Below are positions 1 to 10,888 of a DNA stretch of 64,000 nt, piece by piece. The notes under the pieces are model-generated. The model had not been told where the DNA came from. It saw nothing but the letters and a program-made list of their open reading frames with translations, and made no database searches. Position numbers and translations under genes: made by a program. Numbering within the stretch: position 1 is the first letter of the stretch; every line of letters starts with the position of its first letter. Source of the DNA: Euwallacea fornicatus (lineage: Eukaryota; Arthropoda; Insecta; Coleoptera; Curculionidae); assembly GCF_040115645.1 (NCBI RefSeq), contig NC_089569.1, positions 2,294,001 to 2,358,000 on the forward strand, in the 5' to 3' direction.

Positions 1-1074
1 TTCCAAGATTAATAGTATTGTTACGGCTGTTGTGCGGCCACCACAGGTAAAAGACAGGCACAAAAAAGGGTTTATGGAGGCCGTTCGACCTAGTGATTTA
101 TTGCTTCCTTTTATGAATGGCAAATGTTCTGGTATGTTCGTTTTTGTTCATATTTGCATGTTTGTAGGAAAATTGTGGAATATCGTAGTCACAAGATCTT
201 TGACTACACAAAGAGACTGCTGCTAAGAGTAAGTTAGCTTAAGACTAGCATAGCTATAAGAGTAAAACGATTGTAATAAGTAATATTAAAACGTTCGAAA
301 AAAAGAGGTTTACTGTTTAAAACTTCAAAATCCGATACGGAATGTTTGTTTATTTTGCCTCCTTGTTGCGAATGCTGTTTGGACATCGTGGGAAATAAGC
401 TGATGTTCTTGTCTTTGCGCATGCGACTTAAGAAAAAAAGGAAAGTTTACGGATATGAAGGATCATTCGATATTATTTTCGAATTAGTAACAATGCAATA
501 TTCTAACAGTCGTAAAAAAAAATTATAACTCGTAGCACATTGATACTCATCGTACCTTGAATATAATAATTAATGATATGGAGTCTTGAAAATTCTGACT
601 TGAGGAACCTTCATTTTGAGGTATCTTCAAAACTGTCAAAATACGAATCAGTGAACTTATATCTCAAAAACTAACGCAGAGGCTTGTAAGCTGCTTAATT
701 TCAGTTGATTAATTTAAGGTATTCCTTAAGGCAATTGATCCATGGTTTCCAACAAGTTGGTACCTCCTTCCAACTTGTGAAGTGAATTTTTAGGTAAATT
801 TTGATATTTTTAAAGTACCGATTTTTTGTCTAAGCGATCGATCTTCGATGACTCATTTAAGCTCCTGTAGCTTAAGAAATGTATTTTTTTTTATTACATA
901 TTATGAAATTTCAGAAATTTGTTCAATAATAGCGTCAGTAATGGGAGATATTTCTGAAACGTTTACGTATCACCGGAAATTTAATATTGTCTCTATGAAA
1001 TTTCATTAGCGGCCCTGCGGCTTTAACGCCTCAGTAACAGTAACGGAAAAAATGGTCTGCAGCTGCCCCAACAC
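1..1074. other. Intron 3 sequence, no gene seen
   Basis: This AT-rich sequence lies downstream of exon 3 of the Ig receptor and has no coding signal. Around 640-690 the motif ATCTCAAAAACTAACG resembles one in the degenerate repeats at 63.1-63.6 kb, so part may be decayed repeat. Confidence 0.4.
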
Positions 1075-2060
1075 AGTATTTCTTATACGGGATGTTACTT
1101 AAGTATGTGGCCGAGCTTCAAGGGTCGATTTTTTTAGTGATTCTAAGAAGTAAAGTTTATACAAATGTAGTTCCGGTAATGCTGCATTTTCAAGATACTA
1201 GGTGTTCATTTTTTTAAAACGTTTTTTCTTATATGTAACTCGTTACATATTAGAAAACTTCTAAATAATAAGAAAACGTAAATTTATACGACGTTGAAAT
1301 TTGGCGACAGTTTTTAATGTGGCATAAAGGAACCTTTTAAGCTTGAAATTGTTTGCCTCCTTTGCTAGTGGCGTGCACATGGATAAAACTGGAAGCTTAA
1401 GAACCGTGAAATAAAAAAAAATTGATTATAATTACACTTAAACAAATGATAAGCCATTTTTTAGTAAAAAAAAACATTTAACAAAAAGCAACACGAAACT
1501 TACAATAGTTTCTGTAAGTGTCTTTCAACTTCGATTCAAGCATCACCTCGTCTTAACATCGATTTCCGCACACGCTGAAATGTTTCCGGCGTATATCTTA
1601 TCTGATTACATGAATCTCGTATCCGTTGAATTAATTCTCCTTCAGTGTTGACTGGAGTTCTCGAAACGAAGGACTTTACATAGCTCTAAAGGAAAAAAAT
1701 CTAACGGACTTAAATCCGGTGACCTGGGAGGCCACGACGGTGCTCGATGAGAAAAAAATATAAACGTTTTAAAGAACTCTGTGGTGAATAGACAACGATA
1801 ATAATCATAAATAACACTGTCGCATTTTAACAAAATCGGCTAGAGGATTCTTAAAATTTTTAGGGAACAACCATTCTTAAAGAGAAGCTTGACATTCTGT
1901 ATCTCGAAAACGAAGCATTACTGGATATATGCTTACATCAATTTTTCGTCTCGGAACATAAAAACGAGAAAAAAATTGGGGGTAAAAATGAGAGTTACGG
2001 ATACGAAAAATAGAAAGTAATTCGTACCCTCGTGCCTTTCACTTAAAGCTACCTGACCAA
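1075..2060 (-). mobile_element. Degraded IS630/Tc1-mariner-superfamily DDE transposon with inverted ends
   Basis: A transposase remnant on the minus strand is flanked by diverged inverted repeats. The clearest pair is GTAATGCTGCATTTTCAAGA near 1174-1193 and its reverse-complement counterpart near 1890-1910 (GTAATGCTTCGTTTTCGAGA), each followed by a similar ATAC..TGT segment. The outer ends are too decayed to fix, so the limits are approximate. The element is old and cannot be autonomous, because only the C-terminal third of its transposase is recognisable. Confidence 0.55.
1536..1775 (-). pseudogene. DDE transposase C-terminal remnant
   Basis: The reading contains SWPPRSPDLSPLDFF, the signature around the third catalytic acidic residue in one branch of IS630/Tc1-mariner-type transposases common in insects. 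After a one-base shift near 1686 it continues as TPVNTEGELIQRIRD and ends RRGDA-stop, matching the usual tail (TPVNT.E.L..RI...). The first and second catalytic Asp regions were not found, so it is a truncated, frameshifted fossil. Confidence 0.7.
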
Positions 2061-3020
2061 AACAGGTATATCTGCTATGATCTAGCCTAATTGCTATGCT
2101 TACCTTGTGCCATTAAACCTAAACCTATCATTTTCCACCCTTATCTGACAATAAACATGCAGTGCACCCGAACACGAAATTTGACACGAAATTTCACTGA
2201 ACGTTTTTTCATCACAAAACGAGAATTAATAGTTCTTTTATTCTCCACGACGCGGATATACATACACATGTAAATTATAAAATAAAAGGTACAAAAATGT
2301 GAAATATGAAACGGGCTTGTAATAAATCATTTATATGTCGGTGGCCACTTTTGTCGGTTAAAGCCAATGATAACGTTACCAACACGTCATTTTATTGTTC
2401 TGTTAAAACGGGAATTTTATATTGCGAGCTCCCGGTTTTAATTCATTTAAAAACCGATTCGGATCTGATTTGATGTTCTCTTTGTTGTTTTTTTTTTCGC
2501 TCTATGAATATTTCTGCAAACGCTATATGAAATTTTAACAAATTAAACTGCAATATCTCCCGAATGCCGGCAACAACATCATCAAATTAATTAAGCACTA
2601 CGGCCTGAAAAGCTTTTACTAGGAAAGAAACCTTTTTAAAGTAAGGCTGAAAGGAAATCTGCTTTACGGCCTTCAAATCCCTTTTTAGCAATCCGAGCTA
2701 AGAAAGTAGTAATGCTGCCAATTCTAATTAATGAAAACGAATTTTTCTCGAAACAATAAACCTAATTGGGCAAATATTATCTGAAAGACACACATTCGCC
2801 GAGCGCAAAATCTATTATGAACGATCAGTTCATTCGAGATTCTTCATGCAAACTCTGTGATTAGATCAAATTTAATTGAGCACTCTATTCGTCTACAGAA
2901 ACTTTGAAACTGGATTACCCCTTAGATAGATTTATATGGAAACTGCTAATATGTGTGTTGGTTCTTATCACGTCGTCGAGGACGTTTTCTTCATAGACAC
3001 AAGTTCAATTTAAAATTTAC

Positions 3021-3178
3021 CTAAAGTCGTGAGATTGACTATTTGAACCACTTCATGGCAACTCTCCTTGACTTCGATGTATGTTATTTCGCACTTGTAG
3101 ATGGCCTCATCTTCTGTGTGGACGTCTTCGATGCGAAGGAGGGCTTGTCCGGATTCAGTGGGGTATTCCACTTTCATC
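3021..3178 (-). CDS. Ig-superfamily surface receptor, exon 3 (C-terminal half of Ig domain 1)
   Basis: The 158-nt exon follows the acceptor GCTTCAG|GATG and ends at TTTAG|GTAAAT. It contributes one base to a split Arg codon, 52 codons, and one base of the next codon. The protein reads MKVEYPTESG..., then ALLRIEDVHTEDEAIYKCEI, then TYIEVKESC and VVQIVNLTTL. The motif L.I.DV...DEA.YKC is the E-F strand signature of an Ig V-set domain and supplies the second canonical Cys. The Cys in ESC probably pairs with the extra Cys in exon 2. The linker NLTTL contains a potential N-glycosylation site. Further Ig domains, any transmembrane segment and the tail would lie left of the window. Phase match with exon 2 across about 54 kb is exact, which supports one gene. 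Confidence 0.88.
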
Positions 3179-3219
3179 CTGAAGCAAAAGTCACGTAGTT
3201 AATGAAAAATTATAACAGT

Positions 3220-4740
3220 GCCGGATCTAGGGGCGGCACACCAAATCGTGCGGGCTGGGATTTACTTGCGCTGCCTTATATGCGGTAATGAAATTTTCCA
3301 AATCATCAGAGTATTTTACACCGTTTCCTTTTAGACGATTCAGAATTGTGTTCAGTGCGCACCTACTCATAGTTTCGGTAACTCCGAGATCATTAAGAAA
3401 TTGCACTTCACCCAGAATATGCTAAATCATTGGCGTATGGCAGCTTTTTAAGATCCGCAATTTTCAGGGGTAACATGTTAAGTGTGCCGAAAATTGCACA
3501 TAATTTTCGAGAATTATGCAAGTAAATGAAGAAAAAAAAACGAGCACGAGTGCCCTTTTCGGGTCAATTTGTACGAGTGCAAGGCTGTCAAAATATTTAG
3601 GTGCATTTCCGTTGAATGAATCGTATTTAAAATGAGAATATCATGGATCGCGTCCTAGAAAAACACGTCCGCAGGATTGAAATATTTCAATTTGTCACAA
3701 TATTACTAGGGCGAACAGGGAAATTATCGCGATAATTGCACTTGTGCAAATTACAGCTGTAATTCCCCAGTGATTGGTTCGGCGTAACAAAGAGAAATCA
3801 GTATTGCATTGTTGAAATATCAAATTTCACAGATGAATGACATTCTCCCAATTAATATATCTTCCAGTTCAAAATAGCCATTTCTACACCTCTGCTTTTA
3901 CTGTATAAAAATCCGTGCATTCCAAGTTACAAAAACGTACCGCAATGTTTTTAAATCCGGAAATTTTCGAACATTATCTCCACGTTCCCAACTGCGTTTC
4001 CCGCTTGAAAATAGCGACCGGTACGCCTCTGTTTTTATTAAATTCATATGTTAATTTTTTAAATTGCAGAGAACCTTAATCCCATAATCCTATAATCACT
4101 GGCGTATCACAGCCATTGAAGGAGACTAGCAATCCAGCGGCTTTTGAGACTTGCGGTTAAATGCAGTAATAAAAAAGGGCTTCCTAAAAAAGGCCAACAC
4201 CATAATAAAATTATGCTGCGTTTATTGCCAAGCAGGACACTCTTAATGCGGCATATTTAATTTCTACAAAACCCAGGGGCGTGCCAGATCTGGGAAAAAT
4301 TCCATTCGTTTCAGATTTTTAAAAATCTCGTGCAATGCCGCTGAGACCGCCACAGAGAGACTTATTGAAGGTTTGATTTTTCCACTAGATTTTTATGCCT
4401 TTTGATTTTGTGGAATCCAGTATCGTGCAAGAGTGGCTTGATAACTTTAATCGATGAAACCATAGTGCGTTCAAAATTCATTGTCGCACTCATCATTAGG
4501 CTTATGAAATTGCAAAGAACCTTGTCTTGCAAGCAGTGGCGGATTTAGAGTCGCGCCGAGACGGCCCGACAGACCCACCACTGAATTATACTAGGCACAA
4601 TAATTGGAATGGTTTTGTTTCTAGGTTAAAAGCTCTTATTTTTTTTGCCCTTGTTCACATGTGTGAGTCAAATGGGGCAATTTGCCATTATAGTCTCATA
4701 AATGATCGGCCGGCCCTCGTAAATCGTTAAATACCAGTCA
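3220..4740. repeat. Degenerate repeat region
   Basis: Related short segments recur here. ATAGCCATTTCTACACCTCTG near 3876-3896 is echoed by ATAGCGACCGGTACGCCTCTG near 4011-4031. TGGCGTAT recurs near 3431 and 4100. The word CAGTG(C/G)CGGAT(C/T)TAG occurs near 3221 and 4534. The same family appears inverted at 54.93-55.96 kb. Divergence is high and boundaries are soft. No coding potential was recognised. Confidence 0.4.
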
Positions 4741-5554
4741 TTCTAGGGTGGACATTAGTTTTATAGAGTAAACAAGGCCAAGGACCATGGGGGGAAATAT
4801 GTTAGGGGACTCACCAAAAACTAGGATTTAAGTGGCGTTTTCAGGTATTGATGAAAATTTTCTTCCTGAAGAATATGCACTGCCAACATTCTTTTGTCGT
4901 TTCAAATTTATTTCGTTATCATATGTGTAAATTGCTTTTCTTTGTGTATAGCAGCGCCAAGGAGGCGCGAGTAGTTCAATCAGCCCTGCAATTTCCTTTC
5001 GTCGTCCTTTCTTGTCCGTTGACAATGCTTTCGCGGAGGCACTTTCTATCTTCTTAAATGCGTTTAGAGGGAGAGTGAAGTGCTTTATGGTAAACGGCTT
5101 TTTGAATGCAGAAGCTATATGAAATTCAATAAGCCGGATGAGCATGGAATGGAATTATTCTTACAAATAAAGCTAATCGTCACAATTTCCGAGTATCTTC
5201 AGCGGACTAATTACATTCATGAAATACATCATTTATTCGGCTCTTTTAGCAATATCCTTTGGAGCGTTGCTCGTCGATCCTGATTTCTCCTTTGTCGCCA
5301 CTTTCAGGAAAAAATTGAAACATTCCAACCTTTCCCATATCGGTGAATAAATCGTCGAGAACAAGGAAAAACTGGTCGAAATTCGAGCGTAGCAGGCAAA
5401 ATGTTGGGTCACTGTAGAAGCAATATTGGTCTTCATATATAAAGAAACGCAGACGTTTGACACGGGATCACTTTTTGCCGACTGGATTATACATTACAGC
5501 TGGCAAGGGAGGCGCTTTGTTGAAAAATATTGCTCGTCGAATTTTACCTTTGCA
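4741..5554. other. Intron sequence, no gene seen
   Basis: No recognisable feature. A 105-residue minus-strand open frame at 4828-5145 has no family resemblance and looks like chance. Confidence 0.4.
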
Positions 5555-6137
5555 CGAGGGTAGGCCGAGAAGTGTCCGACTTAACACTTAAAGAAAACAA
5601 AAATTGAAAAATAATGCATTATTTTTCAACATAGTCTTCGTTAAGATTGACGCTCTTCCTGGCGATGTTCCATGGCACCCGTACCCTGTTTGTGGTAGTG
5701 AGAATCTTTTAACGGGCCAAAAAAGACATAAACCGCGTACTCCACCTCTTCATTATTAGCAAACCTCTTTCCACCGAGCAATTTTTCCAAGTTTGGAAAC
5801 AGAAAATAATCAGAGGGGGTTAAACCTGGCGAATAGGGTGGACGAGGGAAAAGTTCGAAACCGAGTTGACAGTTTTTAACGATGAACCAGATCACCTTGG
5901 AATGGAATCTAACTCCGCTTTGATGTTTGACGGATTAAAACTTTTCAATGGAAAGTACCGAATTACTTATCAATGACCAATTTTTCTACGTTCAGAAAAC
6001 CTCAAAAAGCGCTCATTGAAAACATCTAAAAAACAAACACAAATCAACGTAAAGTTAGGTCTTCGTAGCATACGTAAATTTTTAACAAAAAAATCGTTAT
6101 CCGTATTTGACGTCGGGTACTTCTGCGACCCTCCACG
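5555..6137 (-). mobile_element. Internally deleted mariner (family 1, copy 1)
   Basis: This 583-bp element carries a mariner transposase on the minus strand. Both ends match the terminal repeat of the copies at 15630-16882 and 23333-25945 (pattern CGAGG..AG....GAAGT..CCGA). From the right, the transposase N-terminal motif PSNIKAELDS (about 5905-5935) is followed within a few tens of bases by the C-terminal motif LGFELFPRPPYSPGLTPSDY, so the middle two thirds are missing. The C-terminal frame at 5641-5895 also contains GGKRFANNEEVE. One flank has CA rather than TA, so the target duplication has decayed. Confidence 0.85.
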
Positions 6138-6469
6138 TACGACTGAATTTTGACGAACCTTGACCTAGTATCTGTCCAAGTTTTTTCTAAAATTTCTCGT
6201 CTGTCCCAGCTTCGTTAAATTCCCTCAAGTTTGCAACTCTATAAAGACATTATGTAGCATAAAGCAGCTGACAAGCCAAACTAGACGTTTATGTGCGGAA
6301 GTTGGTGCCGAATGAGCTGTAAACTATTACAAGTCCGATAAATAGCTGCGGTCCCACGTCCAGAAGACCCTTAATAGGACCTTGGAGTAGTTATGCCGTA
6401 TAAGTTATCCGCGGTCCGGGCAGGCCGGACACTTCGGAGACCGTGCGGTTCATAAATACAAACTTTGCT

Positions 6470-6720
6470 CGAATTTAATTTGCATTCCAAACCCCCTAAA
6501 CAAGCACATAACGGTCTGAGGATTACCCGTGTAATAATGCTTCAAATTTGAAGCTTTTTCAGAACAATAGGGCGCAATGGGGGGTGAGATTGATTTACCT
6601 TGCAAGTTAATTAGGCACTTACAATGTAACGGAAATGGAAATGTTAATTACATGATAATATTATTTGTGCATTAACGTGTAGCGCGTGTTTTAGAACCCT
6701 CGTAGAACTGCAACTGGTAC
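6470..6720 (+). repeat. Direct repeat, left copy
   Basis: About 250 bp match 10233-10460 in the same orientation. Shared words include AATTTGCATTCC, CCCCCTAAACAAGCACAT, CGTGTAATAA and AGCTTTTTCAGAACAAT. The two copies bracket the long-TIR transposon at about 6760-10060. No open frame is shared. Confidence 0.75.
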
Positions 6721-7267
6721 CTTCAAGGTAAAATCTACCGTTCAGGTGTTTTCAAAGATACCACCGTGAATTTTGCATACAGTGCATCGATTTGAAAACG
6801 AACCACCCTCGAGTTATCGAAAATACGTAAATATTCAAAAACACGTCGATTTTATATTCAAGAGGGATATTCTTTAAGTCCCCCTAGCAGGGGCGGAAAC
6901 AGCCACTTAAACTTTTAAATAGGAAGGGGGGTTGAGTTGTACTTAATTTAAAAGGTCTTTCAATTAGCTTTCCAAATATATCTGTTTTTTTTTTCATTGA
7001 GAGGTATTCGAAAAATCGTGTGCGAACTCTGAACAAGCTTAGGTTACCAACGGTATCATAGAAAAATTGTTGATTAATACTTTAAGTATTTAAAATGTGG
7101 CCCGTTGCTTTTCAAGTAATAAGAAAGTCTGTTTACAAATTCTCTAAGGTTCATAAACATGCCCACATGAATTTCTCTACTCGTAGCTGTGATTCTTCTT
7201 TTCAATTCATCCACATGTTGAGGCTGGATTTTATAAATAGATGTTTATTTTGGTTTTTATTTGTTTA

Positions 7268-8549
7268 TCAGGTCTACCGGAATGAAATGAGCGCTATTTC
7301 GTGAAAATAAAACACCAATTTTAACAAGGAAAGAAAAAAAATGATTCAAAATATTGACCAGTGCTTTCTACACATTTTGACCACTTTTCTGGCAATTTAT
7401 GGATACCACGCCAATAGAAATGTGCCTCTTTGGCATCAAACCAATTAGACACCCAATTTTCTACTTCTTCGTAAGAATCGAAGTGCTGCTCAGCCAATGC
7501 GTGTCCCATCGATGAAAACAAATGGTAGTCCGAAGGAGCCAAGTCTGGTGAATACGGCGGATGGGGTAGCAACTCCCAGCCAAGTGTTTTGGTGGCATCC
7601 TGAACCGGTGTTGCTTTGTGTGCAGGTGCGTTGTCATGGAGCAAAATTACCTTCCCGTGTCTTCTGGCCCATTCTGATCGTTTTTCGATCAATGCATTGT
7701 TTAAATTAATAAATTGTTGTCGGTAGCGAACAGTATGAACGGTTTCACCAGGTTTTGAAAGCTCGTGGTGCACCACACCTTTCTGATCCCACCAAACACA
7801 CAGCATTGCCTTCTTGCCGAATCAATCAGGTTTTGCAGTCAATGTTGATGGTTGTCCCGAATCAATCCATGATTTTTCCGTTTAGGATTTTGAAAATAAA
7901 TCCATTTTTCATCTCCAGTAACAATTCGATGCAAAACTGATTTTCTTTCGTGCCTTTGAAGCTAAATTTCACAGGTGTTTTTTCTGTTCTCCATCTGTCT
8001 TTCATTCAATTCATGCGGCACCCATTTTCCACACTTTCGGATCTTTCCCATAGCTTTTAATCGATCAGAAATTGTTCGTTGTGCAGCATTTAACATTTCT
8101 TTCATTTGCTTTTGACTTAAAGTGTCATCTTCATCCAATATTGATTGCAGTTCGGCGTCTTCGAACTTTTTTGGTGGTCTGCCAGGTTCTTCATTTTGCA
8201 CATCGAAATTTTTATTTCTGAATCGTCGAAATCATCTTTTGCACGTTGCTTCTGATAAAGCATAATCACCATATGCTTCGACAAGCATTCGATACGACTC
8301 TGCAGCGCTTTTCTTCAAATGAAAGCAAAAAATTAATGCTTTCCGCAGATCATGATTTTGTAGTACAAAATTCGGCATTTTTGGCAGAATGAAATAATAT
8401 ATTGTTATTTGTTCAAGGACTTGATTTGTGCTAAATATGTTTGTCAGTTTGCATACCAACCAAGCAAATTAAAAAAAAGTTTGTTTACAACAAATGCCCT
8501 ATATCGAGACACTTATATCCTGACGCTCACTTCATACCGGTATACCTGG
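7268..8549 (-). mobile_element. Mariner transposon, full length but inactive (family 2)
   Basis: This 1282-bp element is flanked by TA on both sides (7266-7267 and 8550-8551). Its terminal repeats are TCAGGTCTACCGGAATGAAA at the left and, read inward, CCAGGTATACCGGTATGAAG at the right. Length, TA target and D,D34D transposase are all typical of mariner. It is a different mariner family from the three copies at 5.6, 15.6 and 23.3 kb. It sits inside the long-TIR element at 6760-10060 and is therefore younger than it. Confidence 0.92.
7321..8378 (-). pseudogene. Mariner transposase, inactivated (D,D34D)
   Basis: The gene begins at an ATG near 8378 (MPNFVLQNHDLRKALIFCF) and runs the full transposase length. 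Seen in order are an N-terminal helix-turn-helix (SAAESYRMLVEAYGDYALSE), GRPPKKFEDAELQ, KWVPHELNERQ (the WVPHEL linker motif), the first catalytic Asp in VTGDEKWIYF, the second in ILLHDNAPAH, and the third in YSPDLAPSDYHLF. There are 34 residues between the second and third. Breaks are an in-frame TGA after CKR where the family has Trp, a TAG after TCEI, a frameshift near 7880, and a further TGA near 7830. It cannot make transposase without suppression. Confidence 0.92.
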
Positions 8550-8744
8550 TATTCGTATTTGTCAATGCATTTATTTCAATATTTTAATTGTAGAAAAAAT
8601 TGTCAAAATAAAATTGCCCGATTGTAAACGGATAAAGCAACTATTGAGTTTTTTGTCATATTATTATTTATTATAGAAAATGTATGTTCCCGAGTTAAAG
8701 GTTCTGTGTCTATAAGGTTATTCACAAAAATGGTATTCCGCTTC

Positions 8745-9640
8745 AACAAATAACCGAATTCTATTTCATTTATGGAGAATGTGTAAGACGCGCAAGAAGA
8801 ACAGCTAAGATTGTTAAAGGGAAAAATCTCCATAATAATTCCAAACATAAATACGTGTCGGAATTAGTTGGTAAGTTTGCTGAAATTGGTTCCTTTGTCA
8901 ACAGGAAAAGCAGGTCAAATTGAAGTTTTAAGCTCTTTCTTTGCTGAACAGGCCAGCCCCGTTGATGCTATGGCGCACCAAGTGGGAATACCTCACAAAA
9001 CAGCAAGGACCACACTAAAGTCGAATAAATTCCATTCATAGAAAATGCAAATTTTTCAACGACTTTTTAACAACAATTTTGACAGACGAACTCTATTTTC
9101 TGGAACAATGACAAAATTTACAAATGAAAACCGAAGTATTTTACCGAATATTTTGCTTTAGTAATGAGTGTATGTTGTCCCTTAACGGATATGGTAACAA
9201 ACACAATGGCCGATACTGGATCCATGAAAAACAAAGATTGTTTAGAGAAGATAATACGCAGTATCCGTAAAAAGTAAACGTGTGGGCTAGCATTCTTCGG
9301 AACGCCCTTATTGGTCCTTTATTCGTAAAGGACAACGTAACTGATGAGCTCTACTTAAATCTACAAGAAGAGATAATAGACCCATTAATAACAACGAATT
9401 TAAAAAATCTAGTTGATGTGGCGTTTTACGGGAAGATCTTCTTCATTTTCAACTCGATAGAGCTCCACCATACGATTTTCTTCTTGTCAGGCAGTGGTCG
9501 GACGATGGGTTTTCTGACAAATGGATTACTCGAAGAGAACCAATTGAGTGGCCACTGCGCTCGCCCGATTTAACACATGTGAATTTTTTTCTCTGGGGGC
9601 ATCTTAAATCTATCGCGAGTAGAACTTTTCGAGAATGTCG
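8745..9640 (+). pseudogene. DDE transposase remnant of the long-TIR element
   Basis: Plus-strand pieces in several frames follow the order of an IS630/Tc1-mariner-type transposase. They are EFYFIYGECVRRARRTAKI (N-terminal DNA-binding region), ELVGKFAEIGSFVNRKSR, NNNFDRRTLFS, NECMLSLNGYGNKHNGRYW (region of the first acidic residue), KVNVWASILRNALIGPLFV, then FQLDRAPPYDFLLVRQW and EWPLRSPDLTHVNFFLWG. The second Asp block reads QLDRAPP where QQDGAPP is usual. Stops and frameshifts break it at least four times. It belongs to the surrounding 6760-10060 element, whose terminal repeats flank it. Confidence 0.85.
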
Positions 9641-10232
9641 TTGAAAAGTGGCGTTTCAAAACAGACTTTATTGCTGCTTAGAAGGTAATGGACAGAAATT
9701 TGAACACATAAGACATTAATAAACATTAAAAAAAAAATACAATTGATATATAAACCTGTTTATGGTTTGCACATGGTTTTTCAAAAGCCTCTTTATAAAA
9801 CGAAAATACAGATACATTCGAAAAGGTAATCGAAGCAGCTTTCAAATGAGGTATAACTCAACCCCGCCTCCCATTTAAGATTTTAGCGGTTATTTCCACC
9901 CCCGTTAGAGGGTGCATCCAATTTAATAAAAAACCTACTTAAAGAATGTTCCCGTTGAAGGCGAAATTGACTTGTTCTTGCACAATCACATATTTTCTTT
10001 GAGGACACGATTATCGAGGGCTGTTCGGTTTCAAGTTGACGCACTCCATGTTACAGCAAAGGGTGATGTGGAATGGTGAGCCAAGAGGTGAGTTTCTCGA
10101 GGATAAATAAAGCAGTTTTTATCGATCAAGTGATGTAGTGATTCCCGTTTTGAGATGCGCAGTATCAAGTGCGGCAGCTGCAAGGTGACGCAAATATTCC
10201 TATAAGATTTTACTCTTCAGAAACTTCTGTCG

Positions 10233-10460
10233 AAATTAATTTGCATTCCGGGCCCCCTAAACAAGCACATTACAGCCCGAGGAGTACTCGTGTAATAACG
10301 TTTCGAATTTCTAGCTTTTTCAGAACAATATTGCGTAATTGGGAAGACATTGATTTGCCTTGCAGACTAATTGCGATGCTAATCAGAGGTTAATAAATTT
10401 TTTTCCATTAACGCGAAGCGGCTGTTTCGGAGCCCGATCAGCACCACCGTTGGTGTTTCG
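10233..10460 (+). repeat. Direct repeat, right copy
   Basis: This is the partner of 6470-6720, at roughly 70-75% identity by eye. The homology runs through TTAATTTGCATTCC to the CATTAACG motif that precedes GCTGTTTCGGAGCCC. It is far too long to be a transposon target duplication. Confidence 0.75.
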
Positions 10461-10805
10461 AAAGTGAAAGTTAGCGCCGTTGGGGCCACTTTCAAAGGCG
10501 AGGCGGGGGATTCCGAGTTCGCTGGTGTCGTGTAACCTTCAACTCGTACGTGAGCTTTTTGAATATGACTAACGGGAATTTGACTGGGTCAGAAATTGGG
10601 GTGATTCGTATCCTGAGACAAATGGCGGGAGTGCGGCGGCTGCAGTTAAGCCAAATATTAATTCGAGATTTTATTCTGCAGCACCTCCTCTCCAAAATTT
10701 ATCCCATTTATTTCGCCATCACCTATTTGAAAGGTGAGCGTTTGTGTCGAAGGCCGTATATCCGATGCGGCACACACAACATAAATCTTATTCAAAGCCC
10801 TGGCC

Positions 10806-10888
10806 GATATATATATAGATATATGTATTTATATATATATATATATACATATGTATGATATATATATATATGTATATATATATACGAG
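10806..10888. repeat. (TA)n microsatellite
   Basis: An imperfect TA-dinucleotide tract with interspersed TATG and TATTTA units. Its open frames on both strands are low-complexity artefacts. Confidence 0.9.

Larger units (their letters stand above)
6760..10060 (+). mobile_element. Long-TIR DDE transposon containing a nested mariner
   Basis: Inverted repeats of about 280 bp (left near 6775-7045, right near 9760-10050) are diverged but clearly related. For example GGGGGGTTGAGTTGTACTTA on the left matches the inverse of the segment near 9851-9875, and CGAACCACCCTCGA matches the inverse near 10017-10030. Between them lie a plus-strand DDE transposase remnant and, inserted upstream of it, a complete mariner (7268-8549). 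Removing the mariner leaves about 2 kb, a usual size for such elements. The outermost ends are uncertain. Confidence 0.75.

Noticed and set aside
4828..5145. 105-residue minus-strand open frame
   Set aside because: No motif, overlaps another open frame on the plus strand, and composition matches the surrounding intron.
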